A stretch of 64,000 bases of DNA from Solen grandis (lineage: Eukaryota; Mollusca; Bivalvia; Adapedonta; Solenidae), in assembly GCA_021229015.1 (NCBI GenBank), contig CM037777.1, forward strand, positions 29,319,032-29,383,031, written 5' to 3'. Shown here piece by piece: positions 1-13,386 of this stretch (the stretch's first letter is position 1; every line of letters begins with the position of its first letter). Both the position numbers and the translations under genes were made by a program. A model generated the notes under the pieces. That model was given only the letters and a program-made list of their open reading frames with translations, ran no database searches and had not been told where the DNA came from.

Positions 1-2193
1 CAAAGAATAACAAAAAATTAAGTCGGAGCGACAAAAAAAATTTTTTAAAAATTTTTAATTTTTCCAAAAATTTTTAGGGGTTTACCTTTTTCTAGGGGAA
101 AAAAACCATGCATTCAAAAATTTGCCCCCCCATAATTTTGGCGTAATTCTTTCAAACTTTTTTCAGTAAACGAATTTTTTTTATTTATTCAAAAAAAAAT
201 GGATGGGTTTTTTTCGTAGACCTACCCTAACGCACATTTTTTTTTTTTTTTGCGGGGTTCAAACCCAAACCTTCCGTTATTTGCTAAAATTTTAAAACCA
301 TCATCCCTAAAACTATCTTTTTTTTTGGGCTATTAAAAAGGGAAACAAATGCAACAAACCGCTTTGGGATCAACTTAAAACTTTTTGAGTTAAAGTAAAA
401 ATGTTCCCAAGCTAAGCGCCCCCTACGGCAAAATAGAAAAAAAAAAAAGATAAATTTTCCATTGGGTACCTAGCAATGCAGCAAATAGTTTCAACAAGTA
501 TAAAAGTCGCACTATCGAACTTTCATTTCTTAATATCCAATTGAAGCAAAAAAACTGTTTACAACAACCAAAAAAGGACAAAGTTTGGACTCCCGTAAAA
601 TGACCAAATCAAGTCCGATCTAAAAAACTAAACCCAATGGAAAGAGCTCTTGAAGAACTAAAACTTTTTTTTATATACTCTCATTGAAATTTTTTATTTT
701 TGGAGCATTTGGGGCCGAATATAAACACAAAATCGAAATAGACCTTGCCCTTTTTTTTTTATTTTTTTTTTTTTAAAAACTTTTAATTGTAGGCCCTTCA
801 AACAAACAAAAAATAATTGGAAAATATCATGAAAAAAAAACTAAAAAAAAGTGGGGAGCGACAAAAAACATGTTTATGAAATTTTAATTTTCCAAAAATT
901 TTGTGAAGTTTGACCGTTCTAGAACAAACCATCATTTTTTAATTTCGCCACCTATATTTTTTTTTCAAATATCTGAAAATAATTTGCAGCAAACAAAATT
1001 TCTTCTATCATTTCAAAAAAAAGGGAAGGGTTTTTCGTAACCTACCCTCATCTGCACAGTTTTTTCGGGGTTCGAATTCCCCTCCCTTCCTTTATAACTC
1101 AAACTTTCAGTCCTAAACCCTTTGAATGATCCATTTTTTTTAGGCTATAAAATGAACAAATGCAACAAACCGCATTTGAATCGGGCTTCAACTTTTTGGG
1201 GTAAAGCAAAAGAGTGTTTTCAAGCAAACGCACCCAGGGAAAAAATGAAAAAAAAATTTGAAAAAATTTTTTTCCCATTAGGTTTAAACCTAGCAAACAA
1301 ACATTAATAAAGTATACAATACTTAATTTTATTTCTTAATAAATTTTTTAAGTAAAAATTTAAAATTTTATTCCAAAAAAAAGATAAATTTTGGGACTGC
1401 CGTAATATGACCAAAATCAAGTCCGTCTTCAAAAACAAACATTAATGAAAAGGGCTCTCAAGATCTAAAACTTTGTACATAACCTCAAAAATTTTTTTTA
1501 GTTTTTTGCTCGGGGGCGAAAAAAAAAAAATAATCGAAATAGACCTTGACCTTTTCATTTTTTTTTAAAACTTTTTAATTGACCCCCTTTTCAACAAACA
1601 ATACAAATTTTGAAAATATAAAGAAGAAAGAACAAAAAATAAAGTCAAAGCGATAAAAAACCTTTTTTAAAAATTTAACTTTTCCAAAATTTAGTGAATT
1701 TTTGACCGTTTCCAAGACAAACCATACTTTTTAAAATTTCGCCACCCATAATTTTTGGGCGTATATGTCTTGAAAATCTTTGCAAAAACAAATTTTTCAT
1801 TTTCTCTAACAAAAAGGGAAAGGGTTTTTTCGGCCTACCCTCATTTGCACATTTTTTGAGGGGTTCAATTTTAAAACCTTTCTTAGGTCAAAACTTTCAG
1901 CGACACGTACCCCGAAACCTACATATTTTATTTGGCTACAACAAAAACAAATGCAAAAAACCGCATTTGAATCGGACCCAAATAATGGTTATCCTTAAAA
2001 AATTTTTCATGCAAAACGCCCCCGGCGGAAAAGTAAGACATAAATAAAATTTTTTCTCCTTTAGATCATTTTCAAATACGTGGTAAAAACAAAAAATTTT
2101 ATACAGTGATTTTTTTCTATCAGGTGATATGCCTTTTCCAAAAAAAGTTAAAAAAAAAAAAAAAAAAAAAAAAATAAACAAAGAAGAAAAATA

Positions 2194-2216
2194 GTTTTCG
2201 CACTCGGTGCGAAAAC
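2194..2216. repeat. Hairpin closing first type-A unit
   Basis: GTTTTCGCA-ctcgg-TGCGAAAAC forms a perfect 9-bp stem. The same kind of hairpin closes later units near 5187, 8081, 8136 and 13228, always after a poly(A)-rich run. Confidence 0.75.
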
Positions 2217-2229
2217 CAATAAAAAAAGT

Positions 2230-2740
2230 TTGGAGAAACCGAAAAGACAAAGCAATATCTTAGGGCCCCTGGTGTACACAATTGCACCCTAAAAGCACCT
2301 CATTCCCAAATACGCACGCAACACCTTTCAACACGGGCACTTTTTCCCTGCGTGGGAACTCCGGAAGGGGGGAACCCAAACCCAAAAACCCCTTTCTTTT
2401 CTTACTTCAACTTCAATTTTGTGTACAAGCCCTTATCCGAAAAACAGAATATCTCCATTTTTTTGAAGGAATCATCTAAAATTTTCAGGTTTTTTTTTTT
2501 GCACACCGGGGCACGGCAATCCTCAAATTTCAATTTCATACCCAACTTGCCGATTTTAAGATTTTTTTAATAATTCTTGCTTAAAATGCATGACGTCATA
2601 ATCACGTGACCAAAAAAAATTTTTTTTCAGTATACATCACTTCACTTTTCAGTGTCTTAATCCTGAAGAAATCATAATTTTTGCCTCAAAATTCATGAAA
2701 CTACAGCTTTTTTCAATTTCGTTAAAAGTCCCTTTTTTCG
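2230..2740. other. Unit-specific spacer in the array
   Basis: Less repetitive stretch between the hairpin and the next type-A unit, partly C-rich (asymmetric C runs). It has no counterpart after the second hairpin at 5187. No gene, RNA or terminal repeat was recognised. Confidence 0.4.
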
Positions 2741-5218
2741 CCTTCGCCAAAACCCAAACCCAAATTCCAACCCCGATCTTCAAAAACTTAACATCAGGAA
2801 AGACTTTTAAAACAAAAACTTTTTTTCAATACTTTTCAATAAATATTTGTATTTTGGACTTTTTGGGGGCCCGAATAAAAACACAATAACGTAATATGAC
2901 CTTGACCTTTTCATTTATTTTTTAACCCTTTTTAACTGGGGCCCTTTCAAACAAACAATACAAAAAATTAAAAAATACTTTAAAAAAGAACAAAAATTAA
3001 GTCGGGAGCGACAAAAAATATTTTTTGAAAATTTAATTTTTCCTAAAATTTAGTAAAGTTTGCCCCTTTTTCTAAGGAAAAACCCATCTTTTTTAAAATT
3101 TGGCCCCCCCATATAGTTTGTGCGTATAGTTTTCAAATCATTTGCAGAAAAACAGAATCTTTTTTTTGTTTCAAAAAAAATGGATGGGTTTTTCGTAACC
3201 ACCCTAATCGCACATTTTTTTTTTTTTTTGCGGGGTTCGAACTTCAACCTTCCGTTACTTGCTCAATTTTTTTCAACCACTCCCCCTAAAACAACATTTT
3301 TTTAGGCTATTAACAAGGAACCAATGCAAAAACCGCATTTGGATCAGACTTAAACTTTTTGAGTTAAAAATGAAGAGTGCTTCCAAGCTAAGCCCCCCCT
3401 ACGGCAAAATGAGAAAAAAAAAAAAGTTTACAATTTTTCCATTAGGCCCTACAATGCGCAAATATTAAAACAATTACAAGTCGCCCTTCGAACTTTCTAT
3501 TTCTTATAATCACAATTTGAAGAAAAAAAACTATTTAAAACAATTCCAAAAAAGGAAAAAATTTGGACTGCCGTAAAATGACCAAATCAATCCGACTTCA
3601 AAAACAAAAACCTCAAGGGAAAAAGAGCCGAAAACTAAAATTTTTGTTTTATATACTCCTTGAAAAATTTTTATTTTTGGAGCTTTTGGGGCCAAATAAA
3701 ACACAAAAATCTAAAAACCCTTGCCCTTTTTCATTCATTTAAACTTTTTAATTGGGGGAGGCCCTTTCAAACTAACAATACAAAACTTGTAAAAATACGA
3801 AAATAACAAAAAAAAAGTCAGGACGACAAAAAACATGTTTATAAATTTTAATTTTTCCCCAAAAATTTAAAGTTTGACCTTTTTCTAGGGGAAAAACCCG
3901 CATTTTTTAAATTTCGCCACCCTAATTTTTTGCATATATGTCTTGTAAAAAATTTTGCAGCAAACAGAATTCTTCTATCTGATTCAAAACAAAAATGGAT
4001 AGGTTTTTCGTAACCTACCTCATCTGCACGTTTTTTTGCGAGGTTCAACCTAAACCTTTCCCTTTAAAAACCAAATTTCAGTCACTCATACCTTAAAATG
4101 TATCCATTTTTTTAGGCTATCAACAATGAACAAAATGCAACAAACCGCATTTAAACAGGCTTAAACTTTTTGGGTATCAAAAAGGATTTTCAAGAAAACG
4201 CACCCAGCGGCAAAATGAGAAAAAAAATTTGTTAAAAAATTTTCCTTTAGGTACCTAAAAATGCAGCAAACAGTTCAATAAAGATACAACGCACTAGTCG
4301 AACTTTCTTTTTCTTAATATCAAATTTAAGCAAAAAGGGATAACAATTTTCCAAAAAAGGATCAAATTTTGGACCCCGTAAATATGCCAAATCAAGCCCC
4401 ATCTCAAAAACAAAACTTAATAAAAAGGCCTTAAAGATCTAAAACTTTGTACTAACTCTCAATAAATTATTTTTAGTTTTTTGAGCTACTTGGGGCCGAA
4501 AAAAACACAAAAACGTAAAATGACCTTGATTTTTTCAATTTTTTTAATTTTTTAATTGTGACCCCTTCAGACATAACAAACAAACTGTGAAAAACATAAG
4601 AATAAACAAAAAAAAAGTCAAACCCATAAAAAACCTGTTTTGAAACTTTAACTTTTCCTAAAATTTAGTAAATTTGACCGTTTCCAGAGGCAAACCAACT
4701 TTCTTAAAATTTCGCCACCCCAAAAAATTTTGTGCGATATTCTTGAAAATCATTTTGCAGCAAACAAAATTCTCTATCTGATCTCAACAAAAAGGGAAGG
4801 TTTTTGAAACCCTACCCCATTTGCACATTTTTTGAGAGGTTCGAACTTTCAAACCTTCTGAGGTCAAATACTTTCCGACAACGTCCCTCGAAACCTATCA
4901 TATTTTTTTGGCTACAACAAGGAACAAATGAAAAAAACCGCATTTGAACGGCCCTCAAATAAGTGATTTTTAAACCCTTTTAAAAATTTTTCAGCAAAAC
5001 GCCCCCTGGGGGGAAAAGTAAGACATAAATAAAATTTTCTCAACTTTTAGGATCATTTTAAAATTCGGGGAAAAACTAAAAAATTTTTCATACATGTATT
5101 TTTTTCTATCAGGGTGATATGCCTTTTACAAAAAAAGGTAGAAAAATAATAAAAAAAAAAAAAAAAATAAAACAGAAAAAAACAATGGGGTTTTTCGCAC
5201 CGGGTGCAAAAACCTAAC

Positions 5219-6060
5219 TAGAATCGCAATCCGATATCACTTTTTTCGAAAAAGCAATCCATCAGTTAAACGAGTCGAAATTTTTCGAAAAATATTTCTT
5301 CGTTAATGGCTTTTTATAATGTTAACACGATTTTTAAACACTTTTGTCGCAGTTTTAGAAGACTTTTTTACCCAAAAGAAGTTTTTTTGAATATTACCTG
5401 TCAGTTATTATCCGAATCTCGTTTTCATGAAAGCAATTCCATCAGTTCACGATCCCAATTCAAAAAACATTCTTCTTCTTTGTTTGTTGATACTTTAACA
5501 TTGACTTTCAAACGTTTCTGTTGCAAAGTTTAAGCAACTTTTTTACCCAAGAAGTATTTTTAGTATTTCCTGCAGATAAAAACGCGATATCATCATTTTT
5601 CATGAAAGCAATTCCATTCGGGTTTATGAGTCCAAGATTCGAAAACAATTTCTTTTGTTTTAAGCTTGTTAATACTGTAAACAGGACTTTCAAAAATTTT
5701 TTCGCAATGTATAATCAACTTTTTACCCAAAAAGAATACTTTATATACCGCTTTATTATTTTAAACTTTTTAAAACTTTTTTAAGGACTTCGGGACGCAA
5801 GTATATGTGTTTTTGCTTTATGATGGAGACAAATGACAATTGATTTGAAAACAACAATTGCAAACGACAAACAACATAAAAAATTCCAAACGACAATGCA
5901 TTGCCAGCAAACTATTCGAACAATTGGCATTAATTACACATTTTTATGAATAACGCATTATCTTTTTTTTTGTCATTTCAAATTGATGTCCCGAAGAAAA
6001 GAATCAAAAAAATCGTATAAAAATCAACTTCAATTTTTTTTTTTTAAAATTTTTAAAGTG
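5219..6060. repeat. Spacer with about 175-bp degenerate internal repeats
   Basis: A block with the core 'tttttacccaaaaagaa' recurs near 5362, 5536 and 5713, each preceded by 'gaaagcaattccat' or a similar stretch, giving a period of about 175 bp. Next come a segment beginning near 5787 (CTTCGGGACG) and a sequence ending near 5997 (TGTCCCGAAG), which form a short inverted pair. The open frames over these repeats are AT-rich and look incidental. Confidence 0.5.
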
Positions 6061-8190
6061 ATTTCAGCTAATCGCCCCAAGCGGCAAAATGAGAACCAAA
6101 ACTGATTAAAATTTTACATTAGGTACCTAGCAATGCAGCAAATGGGCAAACAAGTATACAAGTCGCACTATCAAACATTCTATCCCTTTTAAAACCAATT
6201 TAAGCTAAAAACTGATTTTTAATTATTTTAAAGAGGGTCAAAAACCTTGGACTGCCGTAAAAAAGACCAAAACAAGCAATCTTCAAAAAAAAAAACACCA
6301 AAGGAAAGGGCTATTCAAAAACAAAAAATTTTTTCAATCTTCAATGAAATATTTTTTGTTTTGGAGCTATTTGGAGCCGAAAAAAAAAAAAAAAATATTG
6401 GGATATACCCTTTACCTTTGGGGTATATGCTTTATTTTTTTTAGAAATTTTTTTATAAAAATCATAAACAGGAAAAAAATGATGAAAATTTTAACAAAAA
6501 AAAAAGTCCGGGGGCCAAAAAAAGGGGGAAAAATATGGATATACAAATTTTTTTGATAAGAGGACAAACTTTGGACGTGGTCATTTTATCAAAGAACCGA
6601 TCTTCAAAAACTAAACTTTTAAAGGAAAAATTTTCACAGACTAAAACTTTTTTTCATATACTTTTTATAAAAAATTTTTAGATTGGACTTTTTATGCCGA
6701 TAAATATAAAAATTTAAAAATATGACCTTTACCTTGCATATTAAAGCTTGATTTTTTCTATAATATATTGTGTTATAAAAAGCATAAAAATGAAATAATA
6801 ATGAAGATTGAACAAAAAATAAAGTCAGGGGCACAAAAAGAGGGAAAAATATGGATATACAATTTTTTATAAGAGGATCAAAAAATTTTTACTGGGTCAT
6901 TTTTACAAATGAAGTCCGACTTTTAAAAAATAAACATTAAAGGAAAAATCTTTTCCAGACTAAAAAGTTTTTTTAATACTTTCATAAAAAATTTTTTTGA
7001 TTTTTGGGGCTATTTTTAAAAGCCGTAAAAATAATAAAAATTAGAAAATTTCCTTGACCTTTCATATTATGCTTGATTTTTTCTATAAATTTTTTTGATT
7101 TTAAAAATCATAAACGTGAAAAATAATAAGATTTAACAAAAAATAAAGCAAGCAAACAAAAAAGAGGAAACTGGGTATACAATTTTTTGATAAAAAGGGT
7201 CAAACTTGGACTGGGTCATTTGATCCAAATGAATCCGATCTTCAAAATGCTAAACACCAATGAAAAGACTCTTCACAGACTAAAACAATTGTTCATCATA
7301 GCATTCTATAAAATATTTTTAGATTTTGAGGTTATTTTATGCCGATGAAAAATAATAATAATTTGGTATAGACCTTGACCGTTGCATAATATGCTGATTT
7401 TTTTTCCATGAATTTTATTTTTTTTATAAAAACTGCATTACAGAGAAAAAATGATGAAGATTGAATAAAAAATAAAGTCAGGAGCTGCCAATAAACATTT
7501 AAAAGTCATGCTTGAAAATGTTGGACTTTTTCGAAAATATGTAAGTTTGACCCACGCATACTGTTGACGAACATGCATTTCTCAAAAACGCCACAACTAT
7601 ATATTTTGTGCGTATATGTCTTGCGAATCATATGCACAAACAAAATTCTCCTATCCCATTCCTGAAAGACGTGTATAAATTTTATCGCAGACCTACCCTC
7701 ATTTCACAGTTTTTTCGAGATTCGAACAATTCAAGCCTCCTGTAGCACGAAAAGTTAAATATACGCAACTTTCGAAAAACTATCAAAAATTTATAAGTAA
7801 CTGACAAGGAACGCAATGCAAAAAACCCGCATTTCAATCGTACTTCAAATAACAGAGTTTATTAGCCCTTAGTCACTTTACAAAACGCCCCCTAGCGGCA
7901 AAATTTTAAGACAAAAAGAAAATTATCTCGACGTTAGATCAAAGATCAATCCTAGTACAAAACTGGTAAAAAAAAAATCAACTGTGACTGTTTCCTATCT
8001 TTGTTGATATGCCGTTCACAAAAAAAGAGACGAAAAATAATAATTAAAAAAAAAAAAAAAATAAAACAGAAGAAGAACCATAGGTTTTCGCAAGCGATGC
8101 GAAAACCTAATAAAAATAAAACAGAAGAAGAACAATAGGTTTTCGCAAGCGATGCGAAAACCTAACTAGAACCGCAAAGCGGCATCTTGG
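6061..8190. repeat. Array continuation: divergent monomers plus long arm
   Basis: Monomers of about 320 bp carrying 'gatcttcaaaaactaaac' and 'atatgaccttgacctttgcat' appear, increasingly clean toward 7200. They lead into a long arm (about 7480-8190) containing 'cgccaca', 'gtgcgtatatgtcttgc', 'cctaccctcatttcacag', 'aacgccccctagcggc' and two terminal hairpins. This matches the subunit seen in the first 5 kb and begins the type-B higher-order repeat. Confidence 0.65.
8081..8164. repeat. Tandem pair of 29-bp palindromic hairpins
   Basis: TAGGTTTTCGCA-agcga-TGCGAAAACCTA occurs at 8081-8109 and again at 8136-8164, separated by 26 bases. Stems are 12 bp and perfect. Related hairpins occur at 13228, 13277 (damaged), 13325 and 13361. 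Confidence 0.85.
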
Positions 8191-10740
8191 TTTTCGCTTT
8201 TAACTTGACTAGTAAGAGTACTGGTTTCAATTGAAGACATAATTGATTGATATTAACTTTATTCAAATATTTTTGTAATTGATCAAATAAGTCCGATCTT
8301 CAAAAACTAACATCATTAGAACGATCTCTTCACGAACTAAAACTTTTGTTCATATACTTTCTATAAAAATTTCTAATTTGAAGCTATTTTGTCCGATAAA
8401 AATAATCGGTATTAGACCTTAAACCTTTGCATATTTTCATCGTTATTTACTATGATTTATTTGTATTATCTAAATGCATAAACATGAAAAATGGTGAAGA
8501 TTGAACAAAAAAAAAAGACAGGAGCTGCAAAAAAGAAGCAACATTGGATTTACATTGTTTGATAAAAGATCAAATTTTGGACTGGGGTAATTTGATCAAA
8601 TAAAGTCGATCTTCAAAAACTAAACACCAATGGAAAGATCTCTTCATAAACTAAAACTTTTGTTCATATCTTTCTAAAAATATTTTAAGATTTGAAGCTA
8701 TTTCGTGCCGATAAAAATAACAATAATCGGTATTATGACCTTGACCTTTGCATATTTTCATCGTTATTTACTATGAGTTTGTATTAATTAAATGCATAAA
8801 CATTGAAAAAATGATGAAGATTGAACAAAAAATAAAGGCAGGAGCTGCAAAAAAGAGGAAACATACGGATTTACAATTGTTTGATAAAAGGATCAAACTT
8901 TGGACTGTGGTAATTTGATCAAATGAAGTCCGATCTCCAAAAACTAAACATTAATGGAAAGATCTCTTCACAAACTAAAACTTTTGTTCATATACTTTCT
9001 ATAAAATATTTTTAGATTTGAAACTTTTTTATGCCGATAAAAATAATAATAATTGGTATATGACCTTGACCTTTGCATATTATGCTTGTTTTTTTTCTAG
9101 GATTTTATTTGTTTGATAAAAATGCATAAACAGTAAAATAATGATGAAGATTGAACAAAAAATAAAGTCAGGAGCAGCAAAAAAGAGGAAACATATGGAT
9201 ATACAATTGTTTGATAAGAGGATCAAACTTTGGACTGTGGTCATTTGAACAAATGATGTCCGATCTTCAAAAACTAAACATTAATGGAACGATCTCCTCA
9301 CAAACTAAAACTTTTGTTCATATACTTTCTATAAAATATTTTTAGATTTGGAGCTATTTTATGCCGATATAAATAATAATAATTGGTATATGACCTTGAC
9401 CTTTGCATATTATGCTTGTTTTTTTCTATGATTTTATTTGTTTTTTAAAAATGCATAAACAGTGAAATAATGATGAAGATTGAACAAAAAAATAAGTCAG
9501 GAGCAGCAAAAAGAGAAAACATATGGATATACAATTGTTTGATAAGAGGATCAAATTTTGGACTGTGGTCATTTGATCAAATGAAGTCCGATCTTCAAAA
9601 ACTAAACATTAATGGAAAGATCTCCTCACAATCTTAAACTTTTGTTCATATACTATCTATAAAATATTTTTAGATTTGGAGCTATTTTATGCCGAATAAA
9701 TAATAATAATTGGTATATGACCTTGACCTTTGCATATATGCTTGTTTTTTTTTTTCTATGATTTTATTTGTTTTATAAAAATGCATAAACAGTGAAATAA
9801 TGATGAAGATTGAACAAAAAATAAGTCAGGAGCAGCAAAAAGAGAAAACATATGGATATACAATTGTTTGATAAGAGGATCAAACTTTGGACTGTGGTCA
9901 TTTGATCAAATGAAGTCCGACCTTCAAAAACTAAACATTAATGGAAAGATCTCCTCGAAAACTAAAACTTTTGTTCATATACTTTCTATAAAATATTTTT
10001 AGTTTTGGAGCTATTTTATGCCGATATAAATAATAATAATTGGTATATGACCTTGACCTTTGCATATTATGTTGTTGTTTTTTTCTATGAATTTATTTGT
10101 TTTATAAAAATGCATAAACAGTGAAATAATGATGAAGATTGAACAAAAAATAAAGTCAGGAGCTGCAAATAACCTTAAAAGTCAGCTTTTAAAATGTTGA
10201 TTTTTCGAAAATATTGGTTAAGTTTGACCGCATACTGTGGACAAACCATGCATTTCCGAATTCGCCACCCCATATTTTTGTGCGTATATGTCTTGCAGAT
10301 CATATCAACAAACAAAATTCTCCTATCTCATCTCTGAATAAAATGGGTAGGTTTTTGGTAGACCTACCCTTATTTCACAGTTTTTTGCGAGATTCGAACT
10401 TTCAAACCTCCTGTAGCACGAAAGTTTTATATACGCAAATTTTTGAAACCTATCATATTTTATTGGCTATTTACAAGGAACAATGTGCAAAAACCGCATT
10501 TGAATCGGACCTCAAATAATGGAGATATTGCTATTAAATATTTTCATATAAAACCCCCCTGGGGGGAAAATCAAACAAAAATGAAAATTATCTCGACGTT
10601 AGGATCATTTTTAAGACGTGGTTATTACTATAAAAGTTTTATAGAAAGTGGCTTTTTCTCACCTCGGACTATGCCGTTCACAAAAAAAAGGGGAATAAAA
10701 TAAAAAAAACTGAACCGCAAAGCGGCATCTTGGTTTTCGC
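8168..10740. repeat. Type-B higher-order repeat, best-preserved copy (about 2.55 kb)
   Basis: Five or more monomers with landmark 'cttcaaaaactaaac' near 8296, 8609, 8931, 9261, 9589 and 9919 (spacing 313, 322, 330, 328, 330) are followed by one long arm (about 10158-10700). The junction 'ccgcaaagcgg' plus 'catcttggtttt' occurs at 8172 and 10714, so the unit is about 2.54 kb. Sequence here is clean, unlike flanking copies. Confidence 0.85.
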
Positions 10741-13181
10741 TTTTAATTTGACTAGTAAGAGTATGGTTTCAAATGCAGACATTATTGATTGATATTTTAA
10801 AAATTATTCGAATATTTTTTTTAAATTGATCAAATAATCAATCTTTAAAAACTAAACTCATTAGAACGATCTCTTTCACGAACTAAACTTTTATTCATAT
10901 ACCTTCTTTAAAATATTTCTAGATTTGAAGCTATTTTTTTGCCGATAAAAAAATAATCGTTTTTGACCTTGACCCTTTTTAAAATTTTTATCGTTATTTA
11001 CTATGGTTTATTTTTATTTTTTAAACATAAACTGAAAAAAGATAATTTTTAAAAAAAAAAAGCAGGAGCCAAAAAAAAAGCAAAATATGGTTTTCAATTG
11101 TTTTATAAAAAATTAAAAATTTTGGCTTGGTATTTATAAATGAAGTCCCCTCTTTAAAAACTAAAAAACCCCGGGAAAAATTTCCCTTTACAAACAAAAC
11201 TTTTTTTTTTATACTTTTTATAAAATATTTTTTTGTTTTTACTATTTTTTTGCCGAAAAAAATAAAAATTTTGGGATAAGCCCCCCTTTTCAAATTAAAG
11301 CTTGTTTTTTTTTTTTGAAATTTTTTTTTTTTTAAAAATGCTAAAAAGTGAAATAAATGAAGATTGAACAAAAAAAAAAAATCAGGGCAGCAAAAAAAAA
11401 AAAACATATTCAATTGTTTGATAAAAGGGTCAAAATTTTTGGAAATGGGTTGGGGCCCTTTGAAAAATGAAGTCCCTTTTTTAAAAAAAAAAAGGGAAAA
11501 ACCTCACAAAACAAAAATTTTTTCATAACTTTTTAAAAATTTTTTTTAATTTTTAGTTTTAAAAAACCCCTAAAAAAAAAATAAAATTTGGGGGAGACCC
11601 TTTACCTTTGCATTTTTCTTTTTTTTTTCTTTTGATTTTTTTGTTTTATAAAAAACATAAACAGGGAAAAAAAGATGAAAATTTAACAAAAAAAAAAGTA
11701 GGAGCGCAAAAAAAAGAAAAAATGGATAACCAAAATTTTTTTTAAAAGGTCAAAATTTTGGGCTTTGGGCATTTAAAAAAAAAAATTTCCCCCCTTTAAA
11801 AAAATAAACAAATGGGAAAAATCCTTAAAAAAAAACTTTTTTTATCTTTTTTTAAAAATTTTTTTTTGATTTGGGGCTATTTTTCCCAAAAAAATAATTA
11901 AATTTGGGATATACCTTTAAACCTTTTTCATTTTGTTTTGTTTTTTTTTAAAGAATTTATTTGTTTTTTTAAAAAAGCAAAAAAGTTTAAATAATGAGAA
12001 AATTGAAAAAAAAATAAAATAAGCAACAAAAAAAAGGGGAAAAAAAAGGGGAAAAAAATTTTTTGATAAAGGATCAAAATTTGGATGTTTCATTTGAACA
12101 AATGAAGCCGGTCTTCAAAAAATAAAAAAATGGAAAAAACCCCCCACAACAAAAATTTTTTATATACTTTCTAAAAAAATTTTTAATTTGGGGTAATTTT
12201 TTGCCCCAAAAAAATAATAATAATTGGGAAATGACCTTTACCTTTGCAATTACTTGTTTTTTTTTTTTGATTTTTTTTTTTTATAAAAATGCATAAAAAA
12301 GGAAATAAAGATAAATTAAACAAAAAAAAAAAACAGGAGCAGCAAAAAAGAGGAAAAAAAAGGATTTTTCAATTGTTTGATAAAAGGATCAAACTTTGGA
12401 CGTGGGCATTTAAACAAAAAAAATCCCCCCTTTAAAAAAAAACAAATTTAAAAATCTCCCGAAAAAAATAAAATTTTGTTCATATACTTTCTATAAAATA
12501 TTTTTAGATTTGGAGCTTTTTGCCGATATAAATAATAATAATTGGTTATGACCTTACCTTTTCATATTTGTTGTTGTTTTTTTTTTGAATTTATTTTTTT
12601 TTATAAAAAAGCATAAACAGTGAAATAAAAATGAAGATTTAACAAAAAATAAAGTCAGGGCTGCAAATAACCCTTTAAAAAAATGCTTTTTTAAAAGTTG
12701 ATTTTCGAAAATATTGGGTTTAAATTTGACCGATTTTCTGTGGACAAACCATGCATTTCCCGAAATTTGCCCCCCATTATTTTTGGTATTTGTCTTCAGA
12801 TCATATGCAACAAACAAAATTTTTCCCATCTCATCTTGAATAAAATGGGGGGGTTTTGGTAGACCCACCTTATTTCACAGTTTTTTGGAGATTCGAACTT
12901 TCAAATCCTGAGCCGAAAGTTTTTTTAAAACCAAATTTTTGAAACCCATCATATTTTTTTGGGGTATTTACAAGGAAATTGGGCAAAAACCCCATTTGAA
13001 ACGGACCTCAAAAATGGAGATATTGTTTTTTAAAAATTTTCATATAAAACGCCCCCCCGGGGGGAAAAAAAACAAAAAGAAAAATTCGACGTTAGTCATT
13101 TTAAATACGTGGTTATTGCTGATAAAAAATTTTATAATGTGGGTTTTCTCACTCGGAGCTATGCCGTTCACAAAAAGGGGG

Positions 13182-13213
<32 letters not shown>

Positions 13214-13354
13214 AACAGAACGGAAAATAGGTTTTCGCAAGCGATGCGAAAACCTAAATAAAAAGAAGAAGAACAATAGGTTTTGCAAAACGATGCGAAA
13301 AACCCAAAAAAAACAGAAAAACAATAGGTTTTCGCACTGCGTGCGAAACCTAAA
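10741..13354. repeat. Type-B higher-order repeat, second copy, heavily corrupted
   Basis: Same order as 8168-10740 (monomers, then long arm from about 12650, then hairpins from 13228), but many single bases are missing and A/T/C/G homopolymers are extended. Landmarks such as the 'gaccttgacctttgcat' block and 'atgccgttcacaaaaa' remain recognisable. Confidence 0.75.
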
Positions 13355-13386
13355 AATTATTTTTTGCACTCGCAGTGCGAAAACCC
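13228..13386. repeat. Cluster of four hairpins at the foldback centre
   Basis: Hairpins built on GGTTTTCGCA / TGCGAAAACC occur at about 13228-13256, 13277-13304, 13325-13352 and 13361-13386. The last is in the orientation of the following inverted arm, so the symmetry centre lies near 13356. Confidence 0.75.

Larger units (their letters stand above)
1..5218. repeat. Higher-order tandem repeat, type A (about 2.98 kb unit)
   Basis: Landmarks recur at constant spacing. A motif like AGTCGGAGCGACAAAAA occurs near 21, 850, 1643, 3001, 3814 and 4616, so three subunits of about 800 bp form one unit of about 2.98 kb. The unit closes with a hairpin (GTTTTCGCA / TGCGAAAAC) near 2194 and again near 5187. 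Each subunit contains recognisable blocks such as GACCTTGACCTTTTCAT, a 'cgccaccc' block, 'cctaccctcatttgcaca' and 'aaccgcatttgaatcgg'. Copies differ mainly in homopolymer lengths and single-base losses, which looks more like poor consensus quality than natural divergence. No open frame here has coding character. Confidence 0.8.
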
